A stretch of 64,000 bases of DNA from Baekduia alba (GTDB lineage Bacteria > Actinomycetota > Thermoleophilia > Solirubrobacterales > Solirubrobacteraceae). The notes below the pieces were generated by a model. The model made no database searches. It worked only from the letters and a program-made list of their open reading frames with translations, and was not told the origin of the DNA. The stretch covers positions 3,782,001 through 3,846,000 of the forward strand of contig NZ_CP114013.1 of the NCBI RefSeq assembly GCF_028416635.1, given 5' to 3'. Position numbers and translations under genes: made by a program. Positions 32,874-40,573 of the stretch are shown piece by piece; the first letter of the stretch is position 1; each line of letters starts with the position of its first letter.

Positions 32874-35155
32874 GCCTCGGAGTCCCGGCGCACGGCGACC
32901 GCATAGAGCCACAGCGTGAGGATCGCGGCGTAGAGCAGCCCGATCACGACGCCGACGCCGACGAACATCAGGTCGGTGGAGTTCGACGACGAGCCGCGCG
33001 GCAGGCCGCCGGTGGCGCTTCCGAAGCCGTCGCGGAACGGCGCGACGACGCGATCGGCCAGCCCTTGGCGTGCGTTGTCCGCGACCTTCGACGCACGCTC
33101 GTCGAGGACCTCGATGACGCCGCGTCCGGCCGCCGGCACCGAGCCGACGGTCGAGCGCACGCCGGTGCCGAGGGCGGCGATGGCGGAGCCGCCGGAGCTG
33201 ACGCCGCTGCGGACCAGGCAGGGGATGAGCCGGACGTTGTTGAGGATGACGCCCGGGTCGCCGCCGGCGACGCAGCCCGCGCTGCGCGCCGCGACGTACG
33301 CGGTGCCGGCGAGGGCGGTGATGCCGGTGGCGGCGAGCAGGCGCGGATCGGTGGCGATCTGGGCGAGCGAGTCGGCGACCGCGCCGTGCCCGGCGTCGAC
33401 CGGCGCCGTCGTCGCCGCGGCCGCCGGCGCGCTGTGCGTCAGGGCGGCGGTGGCCGGGTCCGTCGCCGGCGCGATGGCCGCGAGGCCGGAGGGTGCGGGC
33501 GGAGGCGCGAGCCCGGACCCGAGGGCGTCGGCCACGCCGCTGCCGGCGTTGCCGCCGAGCGCGTGCTGGGTCGCGGTCGAACCCGCAAGCGTTGGGCTGG
33601 CCGCGTCGGCGACCGCGCGGAGCGGACCGCCGCCCGCGGTCGAGGTGACGACCGGCGCCACCGCGTGCGTCGCCGCGTCGACCGCGCCGGAGGGGGAAGT
33701 GGTGACCGGTGCCGCAACCTGCCCGGCGGCGTTGACCGCACCGCCGGCGGTGGTGACGACCGGCGCCGCGGCCTGCGTCGCCGCGTCGACCGCACCCGCC
33801 TTCGGACCGACCACCGCCTGCGTAGCGGCGTCCACCGTGCGCGCCGTGGGGCCGACGACCGGCGCCACGGCCTGCGTCGCCGAGTCGACGGCACCCGCCG
33901 TGGGACCGACGACCGGCGCCACGGCCTGCGTGGCGGAATCGACCGCACCCGCGGTGGGGCCGACGACGGGGGCCACGGCCTGCGTCGCGGAATCGACCGC
34001 ACCCGCGGTAGGGCCGACGACGGGGGCCACGGCCTGCGTCGCCGAGTCGACGGCACCCGCCGTGGGACCGACGACCGGCGCCACCGCCTGCGTCGCCGCG
34101 TCCACCGTGCGCGCCGTCGGACCGACGACCGGCGCCACCGCCTGCGTCGCCGAATCCACCGCACCCGCCGTGGGACCGACGACCGGCGCCACCGCCTGCG
34201 TTGCCGCGTCCAGGGTGCGCGCCGTCGGACCGACGACCGGCGAGGCGAGCGGCGCCACCGTGCTGTTGACGATCGGCTCGGCCAACGGCGCCACCGTGTT
34301 GTTCACCACCGGCTCCACCAACGGCGCCACCGTGTTGTCCACCACCGGCGCGGCGAGCGGCGCGACCGTGGTGTTCACGACGGGCTCCACCAGCGGCGCC
34401 ACGGCGTTGTTCACGACCGGCGCGGCAAGCGGCGCCACGGCGTTGTCGACCACCGGCGCGGCGAGCGGCGCGACGGTGCTGTGCACCACCGGCTCCACCA
34501 CGGGCGCCGCGACGTTCGCGACGGGGTCGACCACGGGTGAGAGGCTGCCGCCCGTTGCCTTGGTCAGGGGCTCCGCTGCGCCACCGAGGAGCGCGTCGGT
34601 GGACTGCGCCGCGCCGCCGGTGGGCGGTGGGGTCGCCGCCGGCTCCGCGGGCAGGGCGACGGTCGCCGTCACCTGATCGGCGACCGGCTTGACGACTGGC
34701 GCCGCCGCGACCTGATCCACCACGGCCTTCGGGGCCGCCGCCGGCGGAACCGGGACGGCCTTGTCCACCGTGTCGACGACCTGGTCGATCTTCGGGGCAG
34801 GCGCCGCGGCCACCGCATCGGCAACGGGCTTCGGCGCAGCGGCAGGCGCAGCCGCCGCCTCAGCCACCGGCTTCGGCGCCGCCGCCACCGCGTCGGCGAC
34901 GGGCTTGGGCGCGGCCGCCGGAGCTGCCTCGGCCACCGGCTTCGGCGCCGGCGCAGGCTCGGGAGCGGGTGCCGGTGGTGCCTCGGCCACCGGCTTGGGC
35001 GCCGGCGCAGGCGTCGGAGGCGCAGGCGCCGGCGTCGCCGCCGGCAGTGCGCTTTGCGTCGTGTCGACCACCGCTGCCGGTGCGCTCCCCGCGGCAGCGG
35101 CGGCAGCGTCCACGGTGGGCGCTGCCTGCTGAACGGTGGTGGGGATGTCGGGCAT
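32870..35155 (-). CDS. 761-residue Ala/Pro/Val repeat protein with C-terminal membrane anchor
   Basis: A low-complexity protein. Residues about 20-190 are Pro/Ala/Lys-rich (PKPVAEAA, PKPVADAVAAA). Then come about seven 12-residue repeats of the form VAPLxxPVVxNx, followed by about ten 18-residue repeats VAPVVGPTAGAVDSATQA with alternating ARTVDA variants. A less repetitive region with two Cys (SAGCVAGGDP, IPCLVRSG) leads to one TM helix near the end (LMFVGVGVVIGLLYAAILTLWLYAVAV). No clear signal peptide is seen at MPDIPTTVQQ, so export is uncertain. ATG 35155 has a GCGAGG site; TTG 35212 could extend it. It resembles stalk or wall-spanning proteins; function unknown. Confidence 0.6.
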   Translation of the reverse strand: MPDIPTTVQQAAPTVDAAAAAAGSAPAAVVDTTQSALPAATPAPAPPTPAPAPKPVAEAPPAPAPEPAPAPKPVAEAAPAAAPKPVADAVAAAPKPVAEAAAAPAAAPKPVADAVAAAPAPKIDQVVDTVDKAVPVPPAAAPKAVVDQVAAAPVVKPVADQVTATVALPAEPAATPPPTGGAAQSTDALLGGAAEPLTKATGGSLSPVVDPVANVAAPVVEPVVHSTVAPLAAPVVDNAVAPLAAPVVNNAVAPLVEPVVNTTVAPLAAPVVDNTVAPLVEPVVNNTVAPLAEPIVNSTVAPLASPVVGPTARTLDAATQAVAPVVGPTAGAVDSATQAVAPVVGPTARTVDAATQAVAPVVGPTAGAVDSATQAVAPVVGPTAGAVDSATQAVAPVVGPTAGAVDSATQAVAPVVGPTAGAVDSATQAVAPVVGPTARTVDAATQAVVGPKAGAVDAATQAAAPVVTTAGGAVNAAGQVAAPVTTSPSGAVDAATHAVAPVVTSTAGGGPLRAVADAASPTLAGSTATQHALGGNAGSGVADALGSGLAPPPAPSGLAAIAPATDPATAALTHSAPAAAATTAPVDAGHGAVADSLAQIATDPRLLAATGITALAGTAYVAARSAGCVAGGDPGVILNNVRLIPCLVRSGVSSGGSAIAALGTGVRSTVGSVPAAGRGVIEVLDERASKVADNARQGLADRVVAPFRDGFGSATGGLPRGSSSNSTDLMFVGVGVVIGLLYAAILTLWLYAVAVRRDSEA
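33771..34233. repeat. 54-bp tandem repeats coding 18-residue units
   Basis: Consecutive near-identical 54-nt units encode VAPVVGPTAGAVDSATQA and its ARTVDAATQA variant inside the 761-aa gene. The high nucleotide identity between units suggests recent expansion or active homogenisation. Confidence 0.85.
34234..34510. repeat. 36-bp tandem repeats coding 12-residue units
   Basis: About seven diverged 36-nt units encode VAPLxxPVVxNx in the same gene, immediately N-terminal (in protein terms) to the 18-residue repeats. They are less uniform than the 54-nt set and so look older. Confidence 0.75.
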
Positions 35156-35307
35156 TGCGGGCCTCGCCTCAGCTCGTTGGTGGTCGTTCTCCGTCTCAGT
35201 CAGCGTCTCCAATGGAGATTTCGCACAACCTCGGCGGCACGACCGACCTTTTCTGGGTACACCTAGGTCGTCACTGAGGACGAGGAGGGATCGAGATCGC
35301 TGACGCG

Positions 35308-35931
35308 GTGCTCATCGCAGACCCGGACGTCGAGGCACGAACGTGCCTAGCAGGCGTGCTGCGCGACGCCGGTTTCCACGTCGTCGAGGCGTCCGACGGC
35401 TCCGAAGCCGTCGCCAAGGCCCGCGAGTGCTGGCCCGTCGCCGCGATCCTCGAGATCCCCCTCGGCACCATCTGCGGCTACGAGGTCTGCCGCACGCTGC
35501 GCGCCGAGCTCGGTCCTGAGTTGGCCATCATCTTCCTCTCCGGCGCCCGCACCGAGTCCTTCGATCGCGTCGCCGGCCTGCTCATCGGCGCCGACGACTA
35601 CGTCACCAAGGCCTCCGCCCCCGGCGAGGTGCTCGCGCGCCTGCGGGCCGTGACGCACCGGACGCGGCCCACCGCCGTCGCCAGCACCGGCCGCCTGACC
35701 CGTCGCGAGCACGAGGTGCTGACGCTGCTGAGCGAGGGCCTGCGCTGGGGCGAGATCGCCGAGCGGCTCGTCATCAGCCCCAAGACGGTCGCCACCCACA
35801 CCGAGCACATCCGCCGCAAGCTCGGCGTCACCAGCCGCGCCGAGGCGCTCGCCGTCGCCTACCGCGAGCAGCTGCTGCCACCGCGGCCGCCGGACCCCCA
35901 CGCCCCCGAGCTCGCCCACCGCCGCGGCTAG
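35308..35931 (+). CDS. LuxR/NarL-type response regulator with Glu at the phospho-acceptor site
   Basis: A 207-residue regulator: receiver-like domain (1-120) and LuxR helix-turn-helix (about 130-195: LTRREHEVLTLLSEGLRWGE and ISPKTVATHTEHIRRKLGV). In the receiver, the position normally holding the phosphorylated Asp is Glu49 (AAILEIPLGTICGYEV), and the acidic pair is ADPD rather than DDD; the switch Ser and Lys101 (YVTKA) remain. Glu often mimics phospho-Asp, so this may be a constitutively active or phosphorylation-independent regulator. GTG 35308 gives a standard first strand, but its best purine-rich site (AGGAGGG) is about 18 nt away. It is divergent from the 761-aa repeat-protein gene. 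Confidence 0.8.
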   Translation: MLIADPDVEARTCLAGVLRDAGFHVVEASDGSEAVAKARECWPVAAILEIPLGTICGYEVCRTLRAELGPELAIIFLSGARTESFDRVAGLLIGADDYVTKASAPGEVLARLRAVTHRTRPTAVASTGRLTRREHEVLTLLSEGLRWGEIAERLVISPKTVATHTEHIRRKLGVTSRAEALAVAYREQLLPPRPPDPHAPELAHRRG

Positions 35932-38900
35932 CGGACCCACACCGCGTCGAGCAGTGGACCGGTCAGCGGCTGGAACTGGACGTTGCCGACCCGCGTCGCG
36001 GTCAGGATCGGATAGCGCCCGTTGAAGAGCGGGACGACCGGCGCCCGCGCGGCGATGCGCCGCTCGATCCGCAGCCAGGCGTCCCCCGCCCCCGGCCCGG
36101 CCGCCTGCGCGCGCTCGATCGCGCCGTCGACGCCGCGGTCGCAGTAGTGCCCGACGTTGAGCCCGCGCGGATCGCGGCCGGTGTCGGCCGCGCACGCGAC
36201 CAAGGACTTCAGGAACCCGGCGGGCTCCGGGTAGTCGGCGATCCAGCCGCCGAACCCGATCTGCGGGTGCCGGCGCGGATCGTGGCCGGCCACCGTGATC
36301 TCGTTGAGCCCGGCGAAGAGCCGCAGCCGCGCGCGGAACCCGAGCGCGTGCAGCGTCCGGACCAGCTCGCGGCCCATGCCGGCCCACAGGTCCGGGGCCC
36401 AGACGACGACCCGCGTCCCCCGCCGGCCCGACGCGGCGACCAGGGCCTGGGCCTTGGTGAGATCCGGCGCGACCCACGCGGCGGCGGGCGACGGCGCGGC
36501 GGTGAACGGGCAGGTCGGCCGGTAGCCGGCGAAGCCGGCCGGCAGCAGCTGGCAGGTCGGCGAGCCGGTGACGGGACCGCCGACCGTGTCGACGATCGCC
36601 CGGCGATCCACGGCGAGGTTCAGCGCCCGCCGGACGCGCACGTCGTCGAACGGCGGCGCGCGCAGGTTCATCCACGCGTACACGGTCTTGGCGAACGCGC
36701 CCGAGCGCAGCCGCGTCCCGTAGTGCGCGCGCAGGCCGGCGAGCGGCTTGGCCTCCAGGTCGAAGACGCCGGTCATGTCGAGTTCGCCGCGGGCGAACGC
36801 GCGCAGCTGGACGGCCTCGTCCTTGTTCATCTCCACGTCGACGCGTTCGACGAAGCCGGCCGCGCGCCCGCCCGCGGTCGCGGGCCGGAACCATCGGTTG
36901 CGCGCGAGCAGGATCGCGTGCCCGGGTCGGGAGCGCACGACGCGATACGGGCCGGTGCCCGGCACGGACCGGCGCGAGGTCCGGCGCGGCGTGCGCGCCG
37001 GGACCAGCGCCGCCAGCGGCAGCGTCAGCTTCTGGAGCAGGTCCGGGTCGGGCCGGAGCAGGTTGATGGTGATGGTGCCGCCGCGCGCGTCGGCGACGAC
37101 GCCGCGCGACAGGTCGCACCGTCCCTTGCGCCGCCCGCAGCCGGCCGCGCCGACGATCGCGTCGTAGAGCGGCGGCAGCTCGGGGCCCTGGATCCGCAGC
37201 ATGCGCTCCAGCGCCGTCCGCAGGTCGCCGGCCCGGACCGGGGTGCCGTCGGCATAACGGCCGCCGCGGCGCAGTCGGAACACGTAGCGCCGGCCGCCGG
37301 CGGTCGGCTCCGGCACGCCGACCGCCAGCGCGGGGACCAGCTGCGCGCTCGCCGCGCCGGGCGCGCGCCGGTAGCGGACGAGGCCGTCGTAGGCCAACTC
37401 GAGCACCGGGATGCCGTTCGGGTCGTAGCCGCCGCGCGCCGGGTCGGGGTCGAAGACCTGGCGCCCGATCCGCAGCGTCCCTCCGCGGTGCGCCGCGCCC
37501 GGGGCGGCGCCCGTCGTCCAGACGTCGCCGTCGATCGTCGCCAGGCCCGCGGGCGCGGCGCCGGTCGTCACCCAGCCGGCGATCGTGTCGCGGCCGGGGT
37601 CCAGGCGTCCGACGGCGCCGCCGTCGGCGTCGGCGACCCAGACCGAGCCGCCGGCGACCGCCAGCGCCGACGGCGCGCGACCCGCCGGGATCTTCAAGCG
37701 CTCGCGGCCGGTCGCCGGGTCGATCCGCGAGACCGTGCCGTCCCGGCGGTTGGCGACCCACACCGCGCCCTCGCCCACCGCCACCGCGCTCGGCCCGTTG
37801 CCGACGGTGACGCCCTCGGTGATCGCGCCCGTGCGCGGGTCGAGCCGCACGAGGCGCCCGGAGTCCTCGGCGACGGCCCACACCGCGTCGCGCCCGACGG
37901 CCACGGCGACCGGCAGGCCGCCGGCGGCGACGTGACGCATGGCACCCGAGCGCAGGTCGATCCGGACGACCTCGCCGTCGAGCGCCGCCGCGACCCACAG
38001 CGCGCCGTGGCCGACCGCCAGCGCGCGCACGCCGTTGCCGACGCGCAGCGTCTGGACCGGGTGGTTCGTCGCCGGATCGACCTGGATCACGGTGCCGGCG
38101 TCCTCGTCGGCGACCCACAGCGCTCCGCCGCCGAAGGCCAAGGCGCTGGGCGAGCCGCCGACGGCGATCGTGGTGACGCGCCGGCGGTCGGCCGAGATGC
38201 GGGAGACCGTCCCGGCGCCGGGGTCGGCGACCCAGACCGAGCGGTCGCCGCCGGCGACCGCCTGCGGCGCTGCCGTGACCGGGTACTGCGCGGTGATCGC
38301 ACGCGCGTCCGGGTCGATCACCCCGACCCAGCCCTCGTCGATGCCGGCCAGGGTGTCGGGGCCTCCGAGCGACTGGACCGCGACGACCGCGACGACCGCC
38401 AGGACGACGACCACGGCGACGCCGAGCAGGACGCGCCGCCGCGGCCGGCCAGGACCGCGATCAGCCTCCTTGAGCGCTGGCGCCCCCGGAGCGTCCGGGT
38501 GCGGCCGCGGCTGAGCCGCGGCTGCGAGCAGCAGGTTCGGGTCCTGCCGCAGGATGCGCTCCTGGAGGTCGCGCAGCTCCGCCCGCGGCTCGACGCCCGC
38601 CGCGTCCACGAGCCGCTCCCGCGCGGCGACGTAGGCCTCCAGCGCCTCGGCCTGGCGCCCGGCGCGGTACAGCGCGAGCATCCGCCGCGCGTGCAGCCGC
38701 TCGCGCAGCGGGTGGTCGACGATCAGCCGGTCGAGCTCGGCCAGCGCGGCGTCGTCGCGCCCGGCCGCGAGGTCGGCGTCGACCGCGCGCTCGGCCGCCC
38801 GCACGCGCAGCTCCTCCAGCCGCCGGATCTCGGGCGGCGCGAACGGCTCCTGGGCGACGTCGGCCAGCGGCGGCCCGCGCCACAGGCCGAGCGCCGCGCG

Positions 38901-39230
38901 CGGCTCGCCGTCGTCGACCAGCGCGATGAAGCGCCCGACGTCGATCGCGTCGGCCGGCATGCGCAGCTCGTAGCCGCGACCGTGCGTCACGATGCACGCG
39001 TCGTCGCCGGCGAGCAGCCGGCGCAGTTGCGAGACGTACAGCTGCACCATCTTCCGCGCGGTCGCGGGCGGGTCGTCGCCCCACAGCCCGTCGACCAGGC
39101 GCTCGACCGGGACGGCCGCGTTGGGCTCCAGCGCGAGCATCGCCAGCAGCGCTCGCTGCTTGGTCGCTCCGAGCGCGACGGGTCGGCCCGCGAGCGTCGC
39201 CTCGATCGGACCGAGGAGCTGTAGGTGGAT
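35928..39230 (-). CDS. SARP DNA-binding domain fused to TM helix, beta-propeller and peptide-binding (SBP_bac_5) domain
   Basis: A protein of about 1100 residues. The N-terminus is a SARP winged helix (LQLLGPIEATLAGRPVALGA, VERLVDGLWGDDPPATARKM, VTHGRGYELRM) and BTAD. A membrane helix (VLLGVAVVVVLAVVAVVAV) follows, then about seven YVTN-like propeller repeats (GSVWVADADGGAVGRLDPG). The last 500 residues form an extracellular SBP_bac_5 domain (YDPNGIPVLELAYDGLVRY, GTGPYRVVRSRPGHAILLAR, RALNLAVDRRAIVD). It could sense an extracellular peptide and act on DNA directly from the membrane. No ATG, GTG or TTG precedes the conserved start of the winged helix; ATG 39140 would delete about 30 residues of it. 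I place the start near the ATC at 39230. The frame is open to 39287. Confidence 0.75.
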   Translation of the reverse strand: MHLQLLGPIEATLAGRPVALGATKQRALLAMLALEPNAAVPVERLVDGLWGDDPPATARKMVQLYVSQLRRLLAGDDACIVTHGRGYELRMPADAIDVGRFIALVDDGEPRAALGLWRGPPLADVAQEPFAPPEIRRLEELRVRAAERAVDADLAAGRDDAALAELDRLIVDHPLRERLHARRMLALYRAGRQAEALEAYVAARERLVDAAGVEPRAELRDLQERILRQDPNLLLAAAAQPRPHPDAPGAPALKEADRGPGRPRRRVLLGVAVVVVLAVVAVVAVQSLGGPDTLAGIDEGWVGVIDPDARAITAQYPVTAAPQAVAGGDRSVWVADPGAGTVSRISADRRRVTTIAVGGSPSALAFGGGALWVADEDAGTVIQVDPATNHPVQTLRVGNGVRALAVGHGALWVAAALDGEVVRIDLRSGAMRHVAAGGLPVAVAVGRDAVWAVAEDSGRLVRLDPRTGAITEGVTVGNGPSAVAVGEGAVWVANRRDGTVSRIDPATGRERLKIPAGRAPSALAVAGGSVWVADADGGAVGRLDPGRDTIAGWVTTGAAPAGLATIDGDVWTTGAAPGAAHRGGTLRIGRQVFDPDPARGGYDPNGIPVLELAYDGLVRYRRAPGAASAQLVPALAVGVPEPTAGGRRYVFRLRRGGRYADGTPVRAGDLRTALERMLRIQGPELPPLYDAIVGAAGCGRRKGRCDLSRGVVADARGGTITINLLRPDPDLLQKLTLPLAALVPARTPRRTSRRSVPGTGPYRVVRSRPGHAILLARNRWFRPATAGGRAAGFVERVDVEMNKDEAVQLRAFARGELDMTGVFDLEAKPLAGLRAHYGTRLRSGAFAKTVYAWMNLRAPPFDDVRVRRALNLAVDRRAIVDTVGGPVTGSPTCQLLPAGFAGYRPTCPFTAAPSPAAAWVAPDLTKAQALVAASGRRGTRVVVWAPDLWAGMGRELVRTLHALGFRARLRLFAGLNEITVAGHDPRRHPQIGFGGWIADYPEPAGFLKSLVACAADTGRDPRGLNVGHYCDRGVDGAIERAQAAGPGAGDAWLRIERRIAARAPVVPLFNGRYPILTATRVGNVQFQPLTGPLLDAVWVR

Positions 39231-39353
39231 GCCGATGGCGACACCGACCGTACTCCGGTCGGCGACGGGCGAACAACCCGTGCTCTACCGGCGCTCTACC
39301 GCCGCCGGGCACGGTCGGCGGCGTTCATCCACCCCCTCCCGAAGGACCGTCTC

Positions 39354-39668
39354 ATGCGCCTTGCCCACACCGCCGCCGGCGCCCTCGCCATCGCGGCCAT
39401 CCTCGCCCCCAACGCCGCGGCCCGCCTCCCCAGCGACGAGCCGGCCTCGACGACCGCCTACCCGGCCATCGCCGCCCCCGCGTCGCCGCCGGTGACCGCC
39501 GACGCCACCCCGGCGGCCGCCCCGAGCGTCACGCGCTCGATCGACGACGAGGACTTCGACTGGGGCTCCGCCGCGATCGGCGCGGGCGGCGCGGGCGCCG
39601 CCCTGCTGCTCGCCGCGGCCGGGGTGTCGGCGGCCGGCCACCGCCGCCACCAGCGCGTCGTGCACTAG
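39354..39668 (+). CDS. Small membrane protein with signal peptide and C-terminal TM helix
   Basis: A 104-residue protein with an N-terminal signal peptide (LAHTAAGALAIAAILAPNAAA), a short extracellular acidic region (SIDDEDFDWGSA) and a C-terminal hydrophobic helix (IGAGGAGAALLLAAAGVSAA) followed by a basic tail (HRRHQR). This is the layout of small type I membrane proteins common in actinobacteria. Its TAG shares the CTAG at 39665-39668 with the TAG of the converging queuosine-salvage gene. Function unknown; it is divergent from the SARP-SBP fusion. Confidence 0.55.
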   Translation: MRLAHTAAGALAIAAILAPNAAARLPSDEPASTTAYPAIAAPASPPVTADATPAAAPSVTRSIDDEDFDWGSAAIGAGGAGAALLLAAAGVSAAGHRRHQRVVH

Positions 39669-40534
39669 TAGAAGACCGTCCGGCACAGGTGCGCCGGACG
39701 GGCCGCGTAGTCGCCCTCGAGCGCGCGGTTCCACAGCCAGTTGTCGAGCGTGCGCGGCGGGATGCCGGCGCGGGCGGCAAGCAGCTCGCAGGCGTGGATC
39801 GTGCAGGCGCGCAGCTCGCGCTCGGGGGCGCTGCCGGGCGCCAGGAGCGCGCCGCGGTCGATGCGACGCGCGAGGTCGTCGTCGTAGACGAGCACGCCGT
39901 CGAGGCGCAGGACGTGCGGCAGGAAGTTGTCCGCGAACACGGTGAGCGCGTCGACGTCGGCGAACGTCGTCGCGCCGGCCAGGACGAGGTCGTTGGCGGC
40001 GATCTGCGCGCGCTTGTAGAAGCCGGCGTCGGCGAAGAACCCCAGGTTGGTCGCCAGCAGCCGCGCGAAGCGCGCGGCCGAGCCCTCGGCGAGGGCGATC
40101 AGCGCGAGCGCGTCGCGGTCGTCCGCCCACGCCCCGAGCTGGCGCAGGCCCTGCGCGTAGAGCCCCATCAGCGCGTGATCGGGGTCCTCGTCGAGCACGG
40201 CCGCGACGTCGCCCGCGGTCAGCGTCCGCAGCTCGGCGCCCCACCACGGCCCGGCGGCACGGCCGCGCGCGAAGGCCGCGAGGCGGTCGGTCATCGCCTC
40301 GGTGGCGCCGTGGCGCAGCGTCGGGAACCAGCCCGAGCCGAAGTTGATGGTGTCGATGACCAGGACGTAGCGCGCCACCCACTCCGGCGTGCCTTCGAGG
40401 TAGTGGCGCGTGGGGTCGAAGCCGACGACGCCGCTGGTCGCGGTCGCCGCGTCCGTGTCGATCGTCACCCACCGCGCGGTCGCGGCGATCTCGGCGCAGG
40501 CGCCGCGGACCGTCTCGGGCAAGGACATGGCCAT
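39665..40534 (-). CDS. Queuosine salvage protein (DUF2419/Qng1-like)
   Basis: A 289-residue soluble protein with the signature segments of the queuosine-salvage family: YVLVIDTINFGSGWFPTL, FFADAGFYKRAQIAANDL, FADNFLPHVLRLDGVLVYDD, GSAPERELRACTIHACELLA and a terminal LDNWLWNR. The eukaryotic homologue hydrolyses queuosine 5'-monophosphate, releasing queuine for tRNA modification; a few bacteria carry it. The DNA-glycosylase-like fold appears intact. ATG 40534 is preceded by a TACGGT box 6 nt away and no ribosome site. It is divergent from an NMT1/ThiY-like binding protein with only 39 nt between starts. Confidence 0.85.
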   Translation of the reverse strand: MAMSLPETVRGACAEIAATARWVTIDTDAATATSGVVGFDPTRHYLEGTPEWVARYVLVIDTINFGSGWFPTLRHGATEAMTDRLAAFARGRAAGPWWGAELRTLTAGDVAAVLDEDPDHALMGLYAQGLRQLGAWADDRDALALIALAEGSAARFARLLATNLGFFADAGFYKRAQIAANDLVLAGATTFADVDALTVFADNFLPHVLRLDGVLVYDDDLARRIDRGALLAPGSAPERELRACTIHACELLAARAGIPPRTLDNWLWNRALEGDYAARPAHLCRTVFY

Positions 40535-40540
40535 GGCGAC

Positions 40541-40546
40541 ACCGTA
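40541..40546 (-). promoter_or_regulatory. Putative -10 box (TACGGT on the minus strand)
   Basis: The box ends 6 nt before the ATG at 40534, in the 39-nt divergent gap. It is consistent with leaderless expression of the queuosine-salvage gene. Confidence 0.4.
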
Positions 40547-40573
40547 CGCGGCGATGCGCCAGACTGGGGTGCG

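Noticed and set aside
32976-34676. 566-codon plus-strand frame with VGPTTGATACVAESTAPA repeats
   Set aside because: It is the complementary image of the 54-nt repeats in the minus-strand gene; it has no ribosome site, and the minus-strand protein has a sensible C-terminal TM helix.
36147-39224. Very long plus-strand frame opposite the SARP-SBP fusion
   Set aside because: Arg/Asp/His/Gln-rich shadow with no domain; the opposite strand holds clear domains throughout.
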